Shown here: piece by piece, positions 54,664 to 63,175 of the stretch
Numbering within the stretch: the first letter of the stretch is position 1
Layout: each line of letters starts with the position of its first letter
Assembly: GCF_030503615.1 (NCBI RefSeq)
Contig: NZ_CP129963.1
Span: forward strand, 3,720,001 to 3,784,000
DNA: 64,000 bases
Reading direction: 5' to 3'
Source: Sphingobacterium sp. BN32
GTDB taxonomy: Bacteria > Bacteroidota > Bacteroidia > Sphingobacteriales > Sphingobacteriaceae
The notes under the pieces: model-generated
Seen by the model: only the letters and a program-made list of their open reading frames with translations
Told to the model about the DNA's origin: nothing
Databases searched by the model: none
Made by a program: the position numbers and the translations under genes

Positions 54664-55590
54664 ATGTGCAACGCAGCCTTAAAGAAATCTATTGTCGCAT
54701 TATTAAGTGTTTTCATCATGCAACAACACAGCAACGCCCAAGAGCATAGATTTGATCCCCCATGGAATCCTTCACCGGAGTCCGCTGTCAATTTCACCAT
54801 CCCTGGAATTGACAATGTCCCGGATTTATATGGCGATATCGTCGATCCGCAATTGGTGATCTTCTTCGCCGGTAATCAGTTTATGTGCATTCCGGAGCTG
54901 ATTACAGCCTTTAAAAAGAAACATCCGGAATACGAGCGTATTTTCGTAGAAACCCTGCCTCCAGGTATTCTGGCGAAACAGATTGAAGGAGGCTCCATTA
55001 CGATCGGAAATCTTCGCATTACGCATAAACCCGATGTTTATGCTGCTGGAACAAACAGAATACAAGGTATGAAGGAGCATTTCAGCAAGATTGACACGTA
55101 TGCTTTCAATAAACTCACCATTATGGTGCCGGCGGGAAACCCATTGAAAGTAACCGGCATTAAAGATTTGGCTAACCCTAAGTTGCGCATCGCTATGCCT
55201 AATCCGGCTTGGGAAGGTGTGGGAAATCAGATCGTATCAGTTTACAACAAGATTGGCGGTAAACAACTGGAACAGCAAATCATGGAAAACAAGGTAAAGG
55301 ATGGCACGACCTATCTGACGAAGATTCACCATCGCGAAAGTCCGATGCGGATCTTATATCAACAGGCCGACGCTGCGCCAGTATGGTATTCTGAAGTTGT
55401 CTTTCAGAAACTGCTTAAGCACCCTGTTGATGAAGTTGCGATTCCAGAAGCTGATAATGTGAGAGCAAAGTATCAGATTGCTAGCCTTAAGAATGCTCCT
55501 AGGCCGAAGGCAGCAACAGATTTTCTAAATTTTATGCAGACAAAAGAAGCAAGAGAGATTTATAAGAAATATGGTTTTGAAACACCATAA
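54664..55590 (+). CDS. ModA-like periplasmic substrate-binding protein
   Basis: The 308-residue protein has a signal peptide (IVALLSVFIMQQHSNAQ) and a type II periplasmic binding-protein fold: LVIFFAGNQFMCIPELITAFKKKHPEYERIF, FNKLTIMVPAGNPLKVTGIKDLANPKLRIAMPNPAWEGVG and the C-terminal KAATDFLNFMQTKEAREIYKKYGF. These resemble molybdate/sulfate-type binders. No ABC permease or ATPase is adjacent, so it may act as a sensor or carrier rather than feed a transporter. It follows the DsrE gene by 4 bp and ends the operon at a terminator. Confidence 0.8.
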   Translation: MCNAALKKSIVALLSVFIMQQHSNAQEHRFDPPWNPSPESAVNFTIPGIDNVPDLYGDIVDPQLVIFFAGNQFMCIPELITAFKKKHPEYERIFVETLPPGILAKQIEGGSITIGNLRITHKPDVYAAGTNRIQGMKEHFSKIDTYAFNKLTIMVPAGNPLKVTGIKDLANPKLRIAMPNPAWEGVGNQIVSVYNKIGGKQLEQQIMENKVKDGTTYLTKIHHRESPMRILYQQADAAPVWYSEVVFQKLLKHPVDEVAIPEADNVRAKYQIASLKNAPRPKAATDFLNFMQTKEAREIYKKYGFETP

Positions 55591-55597
55591 ACATACG

Positions 55598-55623
55598 AAA
55601 GGCTGTCTTTTCAGACAGCCTTC
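55598..55623. terminator. Bidirectional intrinsic terminator
   Basis: AAGGCTGTCT/AGACAGCCTT arms between convergent genes. Confidence 0.9.
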
Positions 55624-55625
55624 TC

Positions 55626-56495
55626 TTATTTTTTATATTTTTTGATTGCTCGATTCGCACGAGACTGCGCCGTTTTGATTTTGTAATCAAACCATTTATC
55701 CTTAAATATTTTGCGCATCGTATCATCGAAATGACGGGTTACAAACAGATTTCTGGCCCCTTTCAACTTCTCAGCAAGTGAGTTTGCTAAGGCTCGAACA
55801 GAGATTGAATATCCTTCTGTTTCGTATTGAATATAGTGCCACCATCCTGCTGGCATATACAATGTCTCGCCCGGACCTATTACCGCCTCATAACCGTCTA
55901 AGTATTCAATACCAGGGTATTCATTCACACTGCTCTTTTTCAAGTTAGCAATGCTATGGAAGTTATAAGGAAGCTTATACATTAAATCAGACTGATCATT
56001 GGGGAACAACCAAATACGTTTCTTTCCTTGGAACTGCGTGATGAATACATGCGACATATCAATGTCGAAGTGATTACGCGTCGCAGAACCCTCTCCGCCA
56101 AAGAACATATAGGGTAGCCACTGAAGAACCTTTCCTCCCGTCACATCATTGAAGATCACATCCTTTTTTAACTCTGGACGTATTTTCATCAAATTGAATA
56201 AGAAAAGACGTAATTCGGTTGGTTCTTTGCTAATTTTATCTAGATACTGACCAAAGCTCATTCTCCCCACTGGAGGACTTGCTGCGTGGTTTTGAGACTC
56301 TTCCTCGCGCCCATATACATCAATTTGCTCGTTGCCCGCTATTTCCTTGAAATAATCGTAGCTCCACTTGGACCAACAAGGGCTGTCCTTACTTACGAAA
56401 TCCTTTATGATGACCGGCTGACCCTTCTTCAAATACTCTTTTACAAAGTCATTTGGAGCAATCCCAGAGATACTATTTACAGGTTTTAATTTCAC
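55626..56495 (-). CDS. JmjC-like cupin-domain protein
   Basis: The 289-residue protein starts at GTG 56495. It has the cupin_8/JmjC plan: VNSISGIAPNDFVKEYLKKGQPVIIKDF at the N-terminus, the iron motif His142-x-Asp144 (NHFDIDMSH), and His220 in the MPAGWWHYIQYE segment. It should be a 2-oxoglutarate oxygenase, perhaps a protein hydroxylase; the target is unknown. A -7 box 25 bases upstream indicates transcription independent of the gld operon. Confidence 0.85.
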   Translation of the reverse strand: MKLKPVNSISGIAPNDFVKEYLKKGQPVIIKDFVSKDSPCWSKWSYDYFKEIAGNEQIDVYGREEESQNHAASPPVGRMSFGQYLDKISKEPTELRLFLFNLMKIRPELKKDVIFNDVTGGKVLQWLPYMFFGGEGSATRNHFDIDMSHVFITQFQGKKRIWLFPNDQSDLMYKLPYNFHSIANLKKSSVNEYPGIEYLDGYEAVIGPGETLYMPAGWWHYIQYETEGYSISVRALANSLAEKLKGARNLFVTRHFDDTMRKIFKDKWFDYKIKTAQSRANRAIKKYKK

Positions 56496-56519
56496 AAGAT
56501 TACCATTTACGTGTTAGTA

Positions 56520-56527
56520 CAAACATA
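56520..56527 (-). promoter_or_regulatory. -7 box of the cupin gene
   Basis: TATGTTTG on the minus strand. Confidence 0.55.
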
Positions 56528-56641
56528 AAAAAAATATTTCTACAATAAATATTCCCAACGTCTCGCAATTAACATTTTTATCGCGAAACAGTGACAAATT
56601 ATGTAGAAATATTCTTCTAAAAAATGATAAGCGTCAGATTT

Positions 56642-57706
56642 CTAGTAAGACCAGAGGTCTTGCTCGTAATCCATGAGCGATTTCTTGATTCTTTCAGATT
56701 CAAACAAGCGCTCCATATCATCAGCGATATAATCTTTGATGCGTAGGTCTTCCGGATTAGATTGCTTGACGATATAGCTCGCAAACATGCGCTTGATAAA
56801 GATATCGTCATAGCTAAGTCCTGTCGCGTCGTTATGGCGGTTCATTACCTCCTTGTTGACAAGCACATGACGCGCCTCTGGGAAATAAACCCAGAAAGCC
56901 GGAGTTGCATCCATCTGCGGGATAAAACTATTGCCGCCTACTGGAGGCAGAGCAACATCTGCCGGAGGGTTCGCATTGGTTGTTGTTTCCGTATTGTTTT
57001 GCGCAGGGACAGCGAAAGGATCAAATGGATCTGCTACAGCATTGCTGCCGGCATCTGTTCCCGTTCCGCCAACTGGCATTACAATATCCGAAGCTCCAGG
57101 AATCTGAGGAGTAATCAAAGGCGCTATGCCCACAATACGAGCCTCGAATACCGAGCGTTGTTTATCAAATATCCAATCCTCTTTAATACGGAACTTCACT
57201 ACCTGCGTTGCGTCGAAATCACGCTGCTGATAGCTCGAACCGATTACTTCGTTATTTTCATTGAATTCTTCCACCAAGATAGAATCGCCACCAAAACGAG
57301 CCATCACCTGATCCGGTGCTAGCAAAGTCTTAAATGAATCTCCGTTAGGATCATCTTTGGTAGGCGTTGGATCGTATGCGCGCAATTCACCCGCTTGGAT
57401 CGCCTCCAAGAGAATATTTATTAAACTTGACTTAGGAGATGCGAAAGCTTGATTCATCTTCACACGTAAGTCCATTTCGCGCCATACACGTTTGCTGAAA
57501 GCGATATCCGTTTGACGAATATTAGCATAAGGTACGACCTTCCGGTTTTCGAAATCGGATTTCACTACATATCCATCAACTGGAGGCAAGGTATCAACTG
57601 CCTGAATAGGGTCTACACTATTGTTCAGGTTCTCCTGCTGCGCCGAGGCTTGCAAGGAGAAAAAAACAGTTGCTGCTAATACTAACTTTTTCATGATACT
57701 AATCAT
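56642..57706 (-). CDS. gldN: Type IX secretion/gliding protein GldN (PorN)
   Basis: The 354-residue protein (or 350 from the inner MKKLV start) has a signal peptide (LVLAATVFFSLQASAQ). GldN features are VVPYANIRQTDIAFSKRVWREMDLRVKMNQ, WIFDKQRSVFEARIVGIAPL and WVYFPEARHVLVNKEVMNRHND. A Pro/Asn-rich insertion lies near residues 215-260. GldN forms the periplasmic ring with the GldK lipoprotein in the T9SS. It is the last gene of gldKLMN, 9 bp after gldM. Confidence 0.95.
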   Translation of the reverse strand: MISIMKKLVLAATVFFSLQASAQQENLNNSVDPIQAVDTLPPVDGYVVKSDFENRKVVPYANIRQTDIAFSKRVWREMDLRVKMNQAFASPKSSLINILLEAIQAGELRAYDPTPTKDDPNGDSFKTLLAPDQVMARFGGDSILVEEFNENNEVIGSSYQQRDFDATQVVKFRIKEDWIFDKQRSVFEARIVGIAPLITPQIPGASDIVMPVGGTGTDAGSNAVADPFDPFAVPAQNNTETTTNANPPADVALPPVGGNSFIPQMDATPAFWVYFPEARHVLVNKEVMNRHNDATGLSYDDIFIKRMFASYIVKQSNPEDLRIKDYIADDMERLFESERIKKSLMDYEQDLWSY

Positions 57707-57715
57707 CTAAATTGA

Positions 57716-59239
57716 TTAATTGGTAACCTGGAACGTAATAGGGTCCAAGTTTTGGGCAACGCCATCAGGCCCTACCCCTACGATATCATAGATCATTACC
57801 ACCGAACCACTGGTCACACCTGACAAGCCAGACTTCATCTGTCCGCTAAAGTTAGATCCACTGGTTGTGTAAGGTCCTATTGGATCTACACGTGGTTTTG
57901 CGATATACATATTGAATTTTGAGATGCGGAATTTGGCATCAAATTCGAAATTATCTAATGAGGCGGCGACAACGTTCTGTCCGCGCAATTGCGCAGCGGA
58001 AATACGACCTCCGGTTTTACCAGCAACGCGAGCCGTTGGTTTAGGAATACGCTTCACACGGAACTTCGTGCTGCTCAACTGCTGTGTCTTGTCGCCAATC
58101 TTTGCTGATACATTCACTGTCGCTTCTCCTGTTGAAGATACGCGAGCATTATACTTGCCTCCAGATCCCGAAATCGACACACCGGATCCTGAAACGATCA
58201 GATTCTCACGAGCAATACCTGGTGCAGAAACCGAAATAGGATTGTCAACACCGATGTATAACACGTTCATCTTATCTGGAGATACCACTGCCGAAGGGCG
58301 AGCCACCTGATAAGAAATCGGATCCGTTTCGTAGGTTTTCACTGTACCGTCGGTTTGCTGTACGCTGATTAAGCCTTTCCAGCTGAACACCCCTTCTGAG
58401 GAAGTATTAACCGAGTAGACCCCTTGACCATCAACAACTTGCAAAGGATTCCCATTAACAGAAATCTGAGGTGTAGACTTCGAGTCGTAAGCCGTCAAGA
58501 ATACTTTTGCTGTGTAAGGCTGCCCTTGGATTAAGTAAGACGTAGGCGCAACAGCAACTGCCGAGAAACGGTCTAAGTTGACTACTGCTTGATCCATCTT
58601 GCCAAAAATATGTTTAACCACTGCAGACTCTGCATTCTTTGCGTCTGCATTGATTTTCTCTAATGCTGTGATCGCAGCGGTCAAGGGAATACCATCGCCA
58701 AAGTTAGCTTCTTCCCAAGATTTCTTTACCCCTCCGCGAGCCTTCGGATCTGCTGCTAAAAGCGCAAAATCAACCTCGTTGTTGGTTAATTTCTTCAATT
58801 CCGCAGCGGTCTTATTAATCAAATCGCGCAATTCTTTTCCGCGACCCTGATTGATCATCAGTCGAGGGGATATATCAACGTTGCTACGTTTGCTTACATC
58901 GCCGGTGCTTTCTTCCAAGCCACCACCTTCTTCCATAAACAAGCGATTATACTCAGCTACCTTGCCTGTCAATGCTGCTACTAGTTTCTGTGCTTGCTCC
59001 GCTTTGGTTAACAAGGGTTGCGCACGTTCCGGGTTCTCTTTCATTTTCGTTTCACGGAAAGAGAGGAACATATTATCGATACCCGTTTGGGTATTTTCTG
59101 TCGAAGTCTTTAAACTATCACCCAAGTTTTTGAAAGCATCTAGAAGAGAATCACTTACATTTAGCGCTACTAGGCCTAGTAGAACCAAATAAAGGATCCC
59201 GATCATCTTCTGCCTTGGTGTTTCTTTTATTCCTGCCAT
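57716..59239 (-). CDS. gldM: Type IX secretion motor protein GldM (PorM)
   Basis: The 507-residue protein starts MAGIKETPRQKMIGILYLVLLGLVALNVSDSLL, the invariant GldM N-terminus with a single membrane helix that enters the GldL bundle. The periplasmic part contains the four-domain beta-rich shaft, e.g. APTSYLIQGQPYTAKVFLTAYDS. It transmits torque from the proton-driven GldLM motor to the outer-membrane ring. Full length, 50 bp after gldL. Confidence 0.97.
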   Translation of the reverse strand: MAGIKETPRQKMIGILYLVLLGLVALNVSDSLLDAFKNLGDSLKTSTENTQTGIDNMFLSFRETKMKENPERAQPLLTKAEQAQKLVAALTGKVAEYNRLFMEEGGGLEESTGDVSKRSNVDISPRLMINQGRGKELRDLINKTAAELKKLTNNEVDFALLAADPKARGGVKKSWEEANFGDGIPLTAAITALEKINADAKNAESAVVKHIFGKMDQAVVNLDRFSAVAVAPTSYLIQGQPYTAKVFLTAYDSKSTPQISVNGNPLQVVDGQGVYSVNTSSEGVFSWKGLISVQQTDGTVKTYETDPISYQVARPSAVVSPDKMNVLYIGVDNPISVSAPGIARENLIVSGSGVSISGSGGKYNARVSSTGEATVNVSAKIGDKTQQLSSTKFRVKRIPKPTARVAGKTGGRISAAQLRGQNVVAASLDNFEFDAKFRISKFNMYIAKPRVDPIGPYTTSGSNFSGQMKSGLSGVTSGSVVMIYDIVGVGPDGVAQNLDPITFQVTN

Positions 59240-59289
59240 AAGTCAGTTTTTCTATTTTTTTAAATGTTAAAAATCTAGTTCAAACTTCG

Positions 59290-59943
59290 TTATGATCTGT
59301 TTCCAGATGTAGGATTCATTGCAGAAAGCATTCCACCATAGATGGCATTCAACGATGATAGGTTCTTATTGAAAGTATTTACTTGCTCTTTAAATTGTTG
59401 CATATCCGTTGCCGACTCATTGAATGTCTGCAAATCAGCAGCAGCGCGTTCAAAGGCATGGCTTAATTGTGATGCACCCGTTGCTGCAGCATTTAATTTA
59501 TCTGCAAACTGATTAGTCGCGGTCGCTGTATCTGCCACTTTGGAAATTGCAGCTACTTTATCGCCGAATGTACGAAGACCGTCTCCTAAGTTACCGATTA
59601 GGTTTTCATCAATCTTCGCGTCTTGCAATAATTTATCGAGTGCAGCCGTATTACCGATCGCTGCAGGTTGTGCAACCTGTACCTGTTGCACGCTACGCGT
59701 TGGCAATTCACCTTTAAAATCTTCGTCTAACTCCGGATAAACTCGCGTCCAATCCACATCTTCCTCGGCAGATAAAAAACCCATGATGAAGAATAATACA
59801 GCTTCTACGGCCAAGCCTATACCAATCATCCACTCACCACCTTTAAAATGAAGAATTTTGAACATTAGTCCAATAATGACTACTGAGGCACCCCAGTTTA
59901 TAAGCGTGTTGATACCGAATCCGAATCTTTTCTTTCTTGCCAT
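59290..59943 (-). CDS. gldL: Type IX secretion motor protein GldL (PorL)
   Basis: The 217-residue protein has two membrane helices near the N-terminus (NTLINWGASVVIIGLMFKIL and WMIGIGLAVEAVLFFIMGFL). These include the conserved Glu (AVEAVLF) proposed to carry protons, with the GWM-type loop between them. The remainder is a cytoplasmic domain of 150 residues with coiled-coil character. With GldM it forms the inner-membrane proton-powered motor of T9SS and gliding. Confidence 0.95.
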   Translation of the reverse strand: MARKKRFGFGINTLINWGASVVIIGLMFKILHFKGGEWMIGIGLAVEAVLFFIMGFLSAEEDVDWTRVYPELDEDFKGELPTRSVQQVQVAQPAAIGNTAALDKLLQDAKIDENLIGNLGDGLRTFGDKVAAISKVADTATATNQFADKLNAAATGASQLSHAFERAAADLQTFNESATDMQQFKEQVNTFNKNLSSLNAIYGGMLSAMNPTSGNRS

Positions 59944-59987
59944 CGTTTATAATATTAATAGTTTATGTTGTTTAGTATCTTGATCGA

Positions 59988-61283
59988 TTATCTATTCAAA
60001 ACCCCTTTATAGGCTAATACGCTACGGAAGCCCAAATAAGCTTTCGCCGTATCCTGGTATTCGTACTGACGTGTTGAATTTTGCAGGAAGTAGCCGACGT
60101 CTTTCCATGAGCCACCACGAATAACCTTGCGCTTCATCGTCTCATGATCAGACGGAGATGCATGGTAAGTATAGGTAGGGTTCATATCATGAACGAATGA
60201 ATAGGCCGATTCATTGTAACTCGACTGCGTCCATTCTGCCACATTACCGGCCATGTTGTACAATCCATAATCGTTCGGGAAATAGGAATAGACCGGAGCT
60301 GTATAGGCAGCACCATCATCTAAGTAATTTCCACGGCCAGGCTTGAAATTCGCCATCAAACAACCTTTAGCATTGCGCGCGGTCGGACCGCCCCAGGGGA
60401 ATTGAGTACCGATCTTACCGCCACGGGCAGCATACTCCCATTGCGCCTCGGAAGGCAATTGATAAGGAGCACGTTCTTCGCGACGCTTATTCGCAGCATT
60501 GTTGTTGAACAATAATGTTCTCCAGGTGTTGAACGCCTGTGCTTGTCGCCAGGTCACCCCTACCACCGGATATTCATCGTAAGAAGCATGCGAGAAATAA
60601 CTTTCCACTAAGGGCTCATTCTGAGCATAGGAGAAATCTGTTAACCAAACGGTTGTATCCGGATAGATTAACATCGTATCTCTGAGGATAAAATCAGAAC
60701 GTTTTTTTGAAGGATCATTTTTTGCAGCAACAGCAGCACGTAAGTCGTACCATTCATAATGGTAGGTCAATTGACGTACATCCAATTCATTCTTACCAAA
60801 AATGCGATCCTCCCCTTGGTAATACATTTGGTTCAAAGCTTCTTGTTGTGCTTGTGACTGTGCATTCCACGGCGAATTCTTGCGCACTCTCTCCCAATCG
60901 ATATGTTTAGACTCTCCCGTTGCAGAAGTCTTGAAGTACGAAGGATCATTGAGGTGGTTATAAATTAAGATGGAGTCACGAACCCAGTTTACAAACTGAC
61001 GATATTCGCTATTTGAAATTTCGGTGTCGTCCATATAGAATGGAGCGATGGTAACTTGTCTATTCTGCGAGGTTTGAGAAAAGGTGATATCTTCATCAGA
61101 CTGCCCCATAATAAAAGTTCCCCCCGGGATGAGTACCATTCCATAAGGTGTCTTATTCTCCTTTAACCTGTCTAACCGAGTACCAACCAATTCGCCTGAG
61201 CTGTCCGGTCTATTACATCCAGTAAGTGCAGCCGTTAAAAATAATGCAACCTGGAGTATACGTTTGAAAGGTTTAAGTATCAT
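59988..61283 (-). CDS. gldK: Type IX secretion lipoprotein GldK (PorK)
   Basis: The 431-residue protein has a lipoprotein signal with the lipobox LTAALTGC. Its FGE-sulfatase-like fold includes MVLIPGGTFIMGQSDED, DDTEISNSEYRQFVNWV, YPVVGVTWRQAQAFNTWR, LPSEAQWEYAARGG and the terminal RKVIRGGSWKD. In GldK this fold is structural; it builds the periplasmic ring with GldN. It is the first gene of the gld operon. The region upstream is interrupted by an IS3 element that separates it from hemD. Confidence 0.96.
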   Translation of the reverse strand: MILKPFKRILQVALFLTAALTGCNRPDSSGELVGTRLDRLKENKTPYGMVLIPGGTFIMGQSDEDITFSQTSQNRQVTIAPFYMDDTEISNSEYRQFVNWVRDSILIYNHLNDPSYFKTSATGESKHIDWERVRKNSPWNAQSQAQQEALNQMYYQGEDRIFGKNELDVRQLTYHYEWYDLRAAVAAKNDPSKKRSDFILRDTMLIYPDTTVWLTDFSYAQNEPLVESYFSHASYDEYPVVGVTWRQAQAFNTWRTLLFNNNAANKRREERAPYQLPSEAQWEYAARGGKIGTQFPWGGPTARNAKGCLMANFKPGRGNYLDDGAAYTAPVYSYFPNDYGLYNMAGNVAEWTQSSYNESAYSFVHDMNPTYTYHASPSDHETMKRKVIRGGSWKDVGYFLQNSTRQYEYQDTAKAYLGFRSVLAYKGVLNR

Positions 61284-61340
61284 TATATAATATTATTCAC
61301 TATAAATTTCACTAATGAAGATTTGGATAATTGCTATCAC

Positions 61341-61348
61341 CAAAGTCA
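61341..61348 (-). promoter_or_regulatory. Possible -7 box of the gldKLMN operon
   Basis: TGACTTTG on the minus strand, one mismatch to TAnnTTTG, about 58 bases before gldK. The rest of the gap 61284-61610 is AT-rich with no gene seen. Confidence 0.35.
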
Positions 61349-61610
61349 AAAATCTTAAATGGAATTTTATTAAACAAGAAAAATCCAATTCTTTTTCCAA
61401 TTTAACACAAAAATCATATTCGAATTACGATAATTCGAACGACTCCAAAATTACCTCGATTACCGTTAAAATCAACCAATATCGATAATAAAACAAGATA
61501 TTGTAGCCGAAAGTTTATAACATTTATTCCGCTTTTCGATACAACTACAGCAAATATTATAAAAATCTGACGAGGGGAATTAGGGATGAGGATTTGTCAC
61601 AGTCGCGTAG

Positions 61611-61643
61611 ACATTAGATATTAGACAAAAGATAAAAGACATT
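61611..61643 (+). repeat. Short heptamer tract at the IS insertion point
   Basis: TAGACATTAGATATTAGACA lies 24 bases before the left IS end; the matching tract resumes right of the element, at about 63021-63060 and 63136-63175. Confidence 0.55.
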
Positions 61644-61672
61644 TGTCTGTCCCTGAATAGTGTTGACCGTTT

Positions 61673-62482
61673 TTACAATTTATCAACTTGATCAAATATA
61701 GTTATTAGTGGTTTAGGAGACAATATCTCCCTAAACCACTTTTCTTCGAAACTCTCTGGCGACATCCTATGTAATGAGTTGTGCAGTCTTCGTTTATTGT
61801 ACTGTTTGACAGCTCTATTGACCATTTTTTTTAAGCTTTCGAACGTCTTGGGCTTCCAATAATCCAGATACTCATTCTTGATGGTTCCATTGATCCGCTC
61901 AGCGTATGCATTGTCCTGGGCACTCTTGCCCATGCTCACCCTGCAATTATTCTCTTTCAACAGCTGCAGATAAGCTGTCGCATGATATTGGGCACCTCGG
62001 TCTGAATGATGATATTGGGGTGCCCCGTTATTCTTAAGGGCCATTCGTAGTGCCTTAAGATTAGCTGTTGACTGCATATGATTGGATACTTGATATCCAA
62101 CGATCTTTTTGGTGTAAACGTCGATAATGAACACTCCATAGTAGAACCTATCGCCCACGTAGAAGTAGGTGATGTCCGATTGCCAAACCTGATTGGGAGT
62201 CCCTACAACCAAGCCATTGATCAGATTAGGGTAGGCTGTGGAAAGCCCGCGAGTCGTCCTGCGATAGTTCTTCTTGACCTTCAATCGATATCCTAAAGAC
62301 ATCATGGTCTCTATGAAACGATCTCTCCCCACAAAATCCGGACGGAGCATATAATACAGTTTTTCCACCCCACAACCGGGATGTTCCTTACGCACTTTAT
62401 CCGCTTTTTCGATCAGCTCAGCGAATTGAACCTGATAACGGGAATGGCGAACAGCGCGCTGATGCACCGCCTGTTTGCTCAT
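61673..62482 (-). CDS. IS3-family transposase OrfB (DDE integrase core)
   Basis: The 269-residue protein has the HTH_21 segment and the rve catalytic core with the triad Asp103 (QSDITYFYVGD), Asp161 (HHSDRGAQYH) and Glu195 (AYAERINGT), followed by YNKRRLHNSLHRMSPESFEEK. The frame stays open upstream of the ATG into orfA (reading KIDYSLNQLYRTVG), so the active product is probably an OrfAB fusion made by -1 frameshifting at GGAAAAATAG just before the orfA stop. Confidence 0.93.
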   Translation of the reverse strand: MSKQAVHQRAVRHSRYQVQFAELIEKADKVRKEHPGCGVEKLYYMLRPDFVGRDRFIETMMSLGYRLKVKKNYRRTTRGLSTAYPNLINGLVVGTPNQVWQSDITYFYVGDRFYYGVFIIDVYTKKIVGYQVSNHMQSTANLKALRMALKNNGAPQYHHSDRGAQYHATAYLQLLKENNCRVSMGKSAQDNAYAERINGTIKNEYLDYWKPKTFESLKKMVNRAVKQYNKRRLHNSLHRMSPESFEEKWFREILSPKPLITIFDQVDKL

Positions 62483-62517
62483 ACCAACGGTTCTATAAAG
62501 CTGATTGAGGGAATAAT

Positions 62518-62916
62518 CTATTTTTCCTGCGTGTTCCCGGAACCATCCGATGGTGGGGTGTTGAAATTTTTTCTGATATCGACCTTAAGATCCTCTCCAG
62601 CGATGTCGATCATCTTCTCCAAGAAATCGATCTTGATCTGCTTCTGGCCGATCATCCGCTCCAGTTCACGGATACGCTGTTCCATGGCTTTTACTTTGTG
62701 GGTGCTACTTGATTTCATCTCCATTATACGTTGTCCTTTCTCATTAAAGTTAGAAAATTTATAGATCCAATTATAGATCGTGGGATTACTTATTCCATAA
62801 AGCCGCTCTAACTGTAGAACACTCAACTTCCCACTCTCAAATAGGGAAACTATTTCCCGCTTAAAATCATCAGAATAAACCCGTGATTTCCTGATTAACC
62901 GCAAATTTGTTTGCAT
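62518..62916 (-). CDS. IS3-family OrfA (helix-turn-helix)
   Basis: The 132-residue protein has an N-terminal helix-turn-helix (YSDDFKREIVSLFESG, LERLYGISNPTIYNWI) that binds the IS ends. A leucine-zipper-like helix follows (KAMEQRIRELERMIGQKQIKIDFLEKMI). It ends in TQEK-TAG, where the A run next to the stop allows slippage into orfB. Alone it usually acts as an inhibitor of transposition. Confidence 0.9.
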   Translation of the reverse strand: MQTNLRLIRKSRVYSDDFKREIVSLFESGKLSVLQLERLYGISNPTIYNWIYKFSNFNEKGQRIMEMKSSSTHKVKAMEQRIRELERMIGQKQIKIDFLEKMIDIAGEDLKVDIRKNFNTPPSDGSGNTQEK

Positions 62917-63020
62917 TTAGTACCTCCATTTTGTGGTCAACCTATTTCAGGGATGGACAATTGATACTGATAGACCGTGATGGAGCCGTTATTCACTTTA
63001 GATAACTAAAGTTGCTATTT

Positions 63021-63060
63021 TCTTATATCTAACAACTCATGTCTAATATCTGAACTAAAA
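63021..63060 (-). repeat. Heptamer tract beyond the hemD terminator
   Basis: On the minus strand TTTTAGTTCAGATATTAGACA and further diverged TTAGATA units continue from the terminator T run. Confidence 0.6.
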
Positions 63061-63088
63061 AAGCCCCTAGAAATAATTCTAGAGACTT
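63061..63088 (-). terminator. Intrinsic terminator of hemD
   Basis: On the minus strand AAGTCTCTAGAA pairs with TTCTAGGGGCTT through 12 pairs including G-U, followed by six T. The plus-strand transcript would have A-C mismatches, so it works in one direction only. Confidence 0.65.
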
Positions 63089-63135
63089 AAAATATCTTCG
63101 ACAATAACTTATCAATCATTAGACGTCTAGAAATT

Positions 63136-63175
63136 TCTAATGTCTAATATCTTACATCTAATATCTAGACTACTA
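63136..63175 (-). repeat. Heptamer tract on the hemD stop
   Basis: On the minus strand the TAG stop is followed by TAGTCTAGATATTAGATG and TTAGACATTAGA units. Confidence 0.75.

Larger units (their letters stand above)
61644..62959 (-). mobile_element. IS3-family insertion sequence
   Basis: About 1.3 kb, with imperfect terminal inverted repeats of roughly 25 bp (left TGTCTGTCCCTGAATAG..., right reading TGTCCATCCCTGAAATAG...), ends TG...CA, and a direct duplication ATT at 61641-61643 and 62960-62962. It carries orfA and orfB on the minus strand in different frames. Both reading frames are intact, so the element may be active. It sits between hemD and gldK. Confidence 0.9.

Noticed and set aside
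56762..57322. Plus-strand frame of 186 codons
   Set aside because: Antisense to gldN, with no recognisable motif.
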